The position numbers were made by a program, and so were the translations under genes. Shown here piece after piece: positions 7,057 to 9,971 of a stretch of 9,971 nucleotides of DNA. The notes beneath the pieces are model-generated. The model saw only the letters and a program-made list of their open reading frames with translations. It ran no database searches and was not told the origin of the DNA. The first letter of the stretch is position 1. Each line of letters begins with the position of its first letter. This DNA comes from Anaerolineae bacterium (GTDB lineage Bacteria; Chloroflexota; Anaerolineae; E26-bin7): assembly GCA_029933115.1 (NCBI GenBank), contig JAOZOT010000102.1, forward strand, positions 1-9,971, written 5' to 3'.

Positions 7057-8763
7057 CTATGCGATTTGAATGCGCACGTACTCTCGCTTCTCCGGATCTA
7101 CCACGTGGACGGCGCAGGCCATGCAGGGGTCGAAGGAGTGGAGGGTGCGCAAGATCTCGATGGGTTTCTCAGGGTCGGCAATGGGCGTATCCAGCAGGGA
7201 GGCCTCGTAGGGGCCATGTTGTCCCTCGGTATCCCGTGGTGAGGCGTTCCAGGTGGAGGGCACCACGCACTGATAGTTGGCGATAACACCGTCCTTGATG
7301 ACCACCCAGTGACCCAGAGCACCCCGAGGGGCCTCGGTATGTCCCCAACCCTTGGCCTCCTTGGGCCAGGTGGAGGAGTCCCATTTGTCTCCGTTGTGGA
7401 TACGCAGGTCCCCGGACTTGATGTTGGCCACCAGTTCGTCGGTCCACTCCACCAGCTTCTCGGCGACGACCAGAGTCTCGATGCCCCTGGCGGCGGTGCG
7501 GCCCAGGGTGGAGAAGAGGGCTTCCGCTCCCACACCCAGTTTCTCGAGGACCATGTCCACCAGTTCCTTGACTCTGGAGTGGCCCCTGCCGTAGGCCACC
7601 AGCATTCGAGCCAGTGGCCCCACCTCCATGGGCTTGTCCTCGTAACGAGGAGCCTTCATCCAGGAGTACTTGTCGCTGTCCAGCCACTCATAAGGGGGCT
7701 GCGGGCCGGTGTAGTTGGGCTTGGTCTCACCCTCCCAGGGGTGCTTGGCCGCACTGTCGCCCTCGGCATACTCTAGCCACGAGTGAGCCACGTACTCGGC
7801 GATCTTCTGGTGATCCACGTCGTAGACGGTGGAGAGGTCCCTGTTGAGGATGATCCCCTGGGGCAGGAAGTAGCTATCGGGGTCGTTGATGCTGATCTGG
7901 GGGAAGTCGCCATAGGAGAGGAAATTGCCCACACCACCACCGATGGAAGCCCATTCGGTGTAGAAGGAGGCCACGGCCAGCAGGTCGGGGATGTACACCT
8001 TCTCCACGAAGTCTCTGGCCTGCACGAACAGGCTCTTGAGCCAGGCTATCTTGTCGGCGTTGAGGGCCGAGGCGCTGTTGGGGTCAACGGGGATGGCTAC
8101 GCCGCCCACCAGATAGGTCTGAAGGTGAGGGTTCTTGCCACCCAAGATAGCGTGGGCCTTGATGACCTCCCGCTGCCAATCGAGGGCTTCCAAGTAGTGG
8201 GCCACAGCCATCAGGTTGGCTTCGGGAGGAAGCTTGTAGGCCGGGTGGCCCCAGTAGGCGTTGGCGAAGGGGCCGAGCTGGCCGGCCTCGACGAAGGCTT
8301 TCAATTTAGCCTGGACGCCGGCAAAGTACTTTTCGCTAGATTTGGGCCAGTCGGAGATAGACTGGGCCAGCTTGGCCGTCTCGGCCGGGTCAGCTTCCAA
8401 GGCATTGACGAGATCCACCCAGTCGAGGGCGTGGAGGTGGTAGAAGTGAATCACGTGGTCTTGAACGTATTGGATGCCCTCGATGAGATTGCGGATGAGG
8501 CGAGCATTGGGGGGAATTTCAATTCCCAGGGCATCTTCAACGCCTCGCACGGAGGCGACGGCATGCACCGTCGTTCAGACGCCTCATATACGTTGCACAA
8601 AGGCCCAGGCATCCCTGGGGTCGCGTCCCCGCAGGATGATCTCGATGCCCCGGAACATGGTGGAAGAGCTCCAGGCGTCCGTCACTTTGCCGTCTTCCAC
8701 CTGGGCCTCGACGCGCAGGTGTCCTTCTATACGGGTAACGGGGTCAATGCAGATCTTAGGCAT
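7057..8763 (-). CDS. hyaB: [NiFe] hydrogenase large subunit with two in-frame TGA codons (putative UxxU selenoprotein)
   Basis: This is the catalytic subunit that binds the Ni-Fe(CN)2CO centre. Read with two TGA codons as Sec, it gives about 568 aa, the usual length. The ATG at 8763 is chosen because GGGAGG lies 5 nt upstream and the protein then begins MPKICIDPVTRIEGH, as in the family; an ATG at 8778 is also open. The L1 motif reads R-I-TGA-G-V-TGA-T-T-V-H-A at residues 58-68, with TGA at codons 60 and 63, where relatives have Cys (RICGVCTTVHA). The frame is otherwise unbroken and ends with the L2 motif DPCMACAVH (C547, C550, both TGC) and a 15-residue tail after His553 for protease removal. 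The stop is TAG and overlaps the hyaC ribosome site. Conventional gene callers would split this gene or call it a pseudogene. Sec is inferred; Cys insertion by a suppressor tRNA is the main alternative. Confidence 0.9.
8541..8557 (-). promoter_or_regulatory. SECIS-like hairpin serving the second TGA
   Basis: On the minus strand CGCCTC and GAGGCG form a perfect 6-bp stem around the 5-nt loop CGTGC, which holds a GU pair as known bacterial SECIS loops do. The stem starts 17 nt and the loop 23 nt after the second TGA. It shares 2 nt with the preceding hairpin, so the two stems compete slightly at their bases. A chance GC-rich hairpin cannot be ruled out from one sequence. Confidence 0.45.
8556..8573 (-). 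promoter_or_regulatory. SECIS-like hairpin serving the first TGA
   Basis: On the minus strand the arms CGACGG and CCGTCG form a perfect 6-bp stem with loop TGCATG. The stem starts 10 nt after the first TGA and the loop begins 16 nt after it. In E. coli fdhF, known bacterial SECIS hairpins start about 11 nt after UGA, so the spacing fits. The second loop base is G. The same hairpin begins only 1 nt after the second TGA, too close to serve it. Function is inferred from geometry only; no bulged U like that of fdhF is obvious. Confidence 0.5.
8575..8586 (-). other. Two TGA recoding sites at both L1 nickel-ligand positions
   Basis: The minus strand shows TGA at 8586-8584, then GGC GTC, then TGA at 8577-8575, followed by ACG ACG GTG CAT (TTVH). 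Both TGAs are in frame with each other and with the flanking hydrogenase sequence. They replace exactly the terminal and bridging cysteine ligands of the first CxxC motif. Both would need recoding to make a working enzyme. TGA ends hyaA, hyaC, hypB and the 378-residue dehydratase gene normally, so it is not globally reassigned here. Confidence 0.85.
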
Positions 8764-8774
8764 GGCAACCTCCC

Positions 8775-9821
8775 TCATTCCTCTTTGGTCTCTTCGGGTT
8801 TCGCCTGAGTCCTGGTGCGAACGACGCTGGCGACGGCGTGGGCAGCGATGCCGACGGCGGTGACGCCGGTCAGGGCCAGGCCGATCTTGTCGGCGGTGGC
8901 CTCAATGCCCAGCCCAGGCACATCGGGCAGGCGATGATAGAAGGGGGTCATCGTGTCCCAGAAGCCGGGCTCGGAGCATCCCAGGCAACCATGACCGGCG
9001 CCCACGGGCCAGGAAACGCCCTCATTCCACCGGATGTCAGGGCAGTTGTGGTAGGTCTCCGGCCCTTTGCAGCCCATCTTGTATAGGCACCAGCCCTGAC
9101 GGTGGCCTTCGTCGCCCCACCGCTCCACGAATTGTCCGGCGTCGAAGTGGGCCCGCCGTTCGCAGTGATCGTGGATGCGCTTGCCAAAGGCGAAAAGGGG
9201 GCGTCCCAGGCCATCGGTGGCCGGCAGGCTGCCAAAGGTGAGATAGTGGACCACAGTGGCGGTCAGGTTATCCACGTTCAGCGGGCAGCCGGGGATGTTG
9301 ATCACGGGCACGCCGGAAACCACGTCCCGCACCCCTTTGGCACGTGTAGGGTTAGGGGCAGCAGCGGGGAGGCCACCGAAGCAGGCGCAATTGCCCACAG
9401 CGATGACGGCGGCGGCGTTCTGCGCTGCTTGCTGAAGGAGGCTGAGGGCCGTCTTGCCCCCGATGGTGCAGTAAATACCATCGTCAGCGGCAGGGATAGA
9501 ACCTTCCACGATCACGATGTGCCCGCCCCCGGCGATGGCATCTTCCAAGGACTTTTCGGCCTGCTTGCCGGCCGGGGCCATGATGGTCTCGTGGTAGTCC
9601 ACCGAAAGGACGTCGAGGACGAGTTCGCCTATCGTGGGGCGATTGGCCCTCAAGAGAGATTCACTACAGCCGGCGCAGTCCTGGTATTCCAGCCATACCA
9701 CAATGGGCTTTTTGGCCTTCTCCAAGGCCTCGGCAATCATGGGGATAAAACCAGGAGGCAAGGCCAGGGTGCCGGCCATAATTCCCGCGAATTTTAGGAA
9801 ATCTCTTCGGCTCAGTTTCAT
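8775..9821 (-). CDS. hyaA: [NiFe] hydrogenase small subunit with Tat signal
   Basis: This is the electron-transfer subunit of a membrane-bound uptake-type [NiFe] hydrogenase (348 aa, normal length). A twin-arginine signal, SRRDFLKF, sits at residues 4-11 before a hydrophobic stretch, so the folded heterodimer should be exported. Proximal cluster ligands fit C49 and C52 (CAGCSES), C145 (GNCACFGG) and C179 (PGCPLNVDN). The distal cluster fits H217/C220 (HDHC), C245 and C251, and the medial cluster C260, C279 and C282 (GCLGCSEPGFWD). The motif has Gly, not the extra Cys found in oxygen-tolerant [4Fe-3S] enzymes, so the proximal cluster should be ordinary. A short hydrophobic C-terminal segment (about 314-335) would anchor it near the cytochrome b. 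An AAGGAGGTG Shine-Dalgarno lies about 12 nt before the ATG. The stop overlaps the first possible start of the large subunit. Family assignment is firm; the exact subgroup is not. Confidence 0.97.
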   Translation of the reverse strand: MKLSRRDFLKFAGIMAGTLALPPGFIPMIAEALEKAKKPIVVWLEYQDCAGCSESLLRANRPTIGELVLDVLSVDYHETIMAPAGKQAEKSLEDAIAGGGHIVIVEGSIPAADDGIYCTIGGKTALSLLQQAAQNAAAVIAVGNCACFGGLPAAAPNPTRAKGVRDVVSGVPVINIPGCPLNVDNLTATVVHYLTFGSLPATDGLGRPLFAFGKRIHDHCERRAHFDAGQFVERWGDEGHRQGWCLYKMGCKGPETYHNCPDIRWNEGVSWPVGAGHGCLGCSEPGFWDTMTPFYHRLPDVPGLGIEATADKIGLALTGVTAVGIAAHAVASVVRTRTQAKPEETKEE

Positions 9822-9971
9822 CGGTCTGATTCACCTCCTTGATGAGAGTGAAACGATTCTCCTACTTTCTATTTCTCAGTTGAGAAGCGATATGGGCCGA
9901 TTCAACACCTCCTTTCTTTGGTAAGTCCGCACGTAAACGTGGGCAAGTGATCGGGTGGGGCATGTTCCCAC
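9822..9971 (-). promoter_or_regulatory. hyaA leader region with inverted repeat and second Shine-Dalgarno-like site
   Basis: The 150 bp upstream of hyaA contain a near-perfect dyad, TTCTCA-gt-TGAGAA (9873-9886), a plausible repressor or activator site. They also hold a second ribosome-site-like AAAGGAGGTG (about 9907-9916) followed by TTGAATCGGCCC, echoing the real site AAGGAGGTGAATCAGACCG next to hyaA. The right edge has the TAAACGTGGGCAAG repeat and a GTGGG...CCCAC dyad (9955-9971). I found no convincing -35/-10 pair, so the promoter may use another sigma factor or lie outside the window. Confidence 0.35.

Noticed and set aside
8568..8586. hyaB as a pseudogene or two separate genes split at the TGA codons
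   Set aside because: Both interruptions are TGA in the same frame and fall precisely on the two L1 cysteines. Sequence on both sides is conserved and no other disruption is seen, so recoding is far more likely.
7783..8808. Long plus-strand open frames opposite hyaB, hyaA and hypF (for example 7783-8808, 9102-9797, 4388-5332)
   Set aside because: They lie antisense to well-recognised genes, have no recognisable domains and reflect GC-rich codon use.
8775..9821. Oxygen-tolerant [4Fe-3S] proximal cluster
   Set aside because: The motif is CAGCSES with Gly instead of the extra Cys, and the second additional Cys is not at the expected spacing.
1..9971. Genome-wide TGA reassignment
   Set aside because: TGA ends hyaA, hyaC, hypB and the 378-residue dehydratase gene at sensible C-termini, and TGC encodes Cys throughout, including in hyaB.
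1..9971. tRNA-Sec, other tRNAs, rRNA or CRISPR array
   Set aside because: I found no tRNA fold with a UCA anticodon or other cloverleaf, no rRNA-like sequence, and no regularly spaced direct repeats.

Overview
The window is a GC-rich bacterial stretch in which every convincing gene lies on the minus strand, so transcription runs from the right end to the left. A membrane-bound group 1-type [NiFe] hydrogenase module (small subunit, large subunit, cytochrome b, maturation protease; about 9821 to 5915) is followed by two hydrogenase maturation genes (hypB, hypF; 5838 to 2828). After a repeat-containing spacer come two subunits of the 2-hydroxyacyl-CoA dehydratase / benzoyl-CoA reductase family (2631 to 214). 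The organism is probably an uncultured anaerobic bacterium. The Tat signal, Shine-Dalgarno sites and gene order are bacterial. The many short palindromic repeats and the gene mix would suit Chloroflexota or a similar phylum, but that placement is a guess.

The standout is the hydrogenase large subunit. Its reading frame is interrupted by two TGA codons three codons apart (8584-8586 and 8575-8577). They fall exactly on the two cysteines of the N-terminal nickel-binding L1 motif, so the expected RICGVCTTVHA reads RI-TGA-GV-TGA-TTVHA. Everything before and after is an intact, well-conserved large subunit, including a normal Cys-Cys L2 motif at the C-terminus. TGA acts as a normal stop in at least four other genes here, and TGC encodes Cys in the same gene. 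The simplest reading is a [NiFe] hydrogenase with two selenocysteines (UxxU) as nickel ligands. Each TGA is followed by a compact hairpin at a plausible SECIS distance. Characterised [NiFeSe] hydrogenases carry a single Sec in the L2 motif, so this is a candidate new class of seleno-hydrogenase.

Within the hydrogenase module, the small subunit carries the Tat signal and three Fe-S clusters. The cytochrome b would pass electrons to the quinone pool, and the HyaD-type protease would trim 15 residues after the L2 His of the large subunit. HypB (nickel GTPase) and HypF (carbamoyltransferase for cyanide ligand synthesis) are partner maturation factors. hypA, hypC, hypD and hypE are not in the window, nor are selA, selB, selC or selD.

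The left third encodes two [4Fe-4S] dehydratase/reductase subunits without their ATP-driven activator, and it is bracketed by inverted copies of a 26-bp repeat (3-28 and 2786-2811). A minus-strand promoter candidate at 89-117 points out of the left edge. Other short repeats lie in the hypF-dehydratase spacer (twin hairpins), between hyaD and hypB, upstream of hyaA, and inside the hypF frame, where they encode apparently inserted peptide segments.
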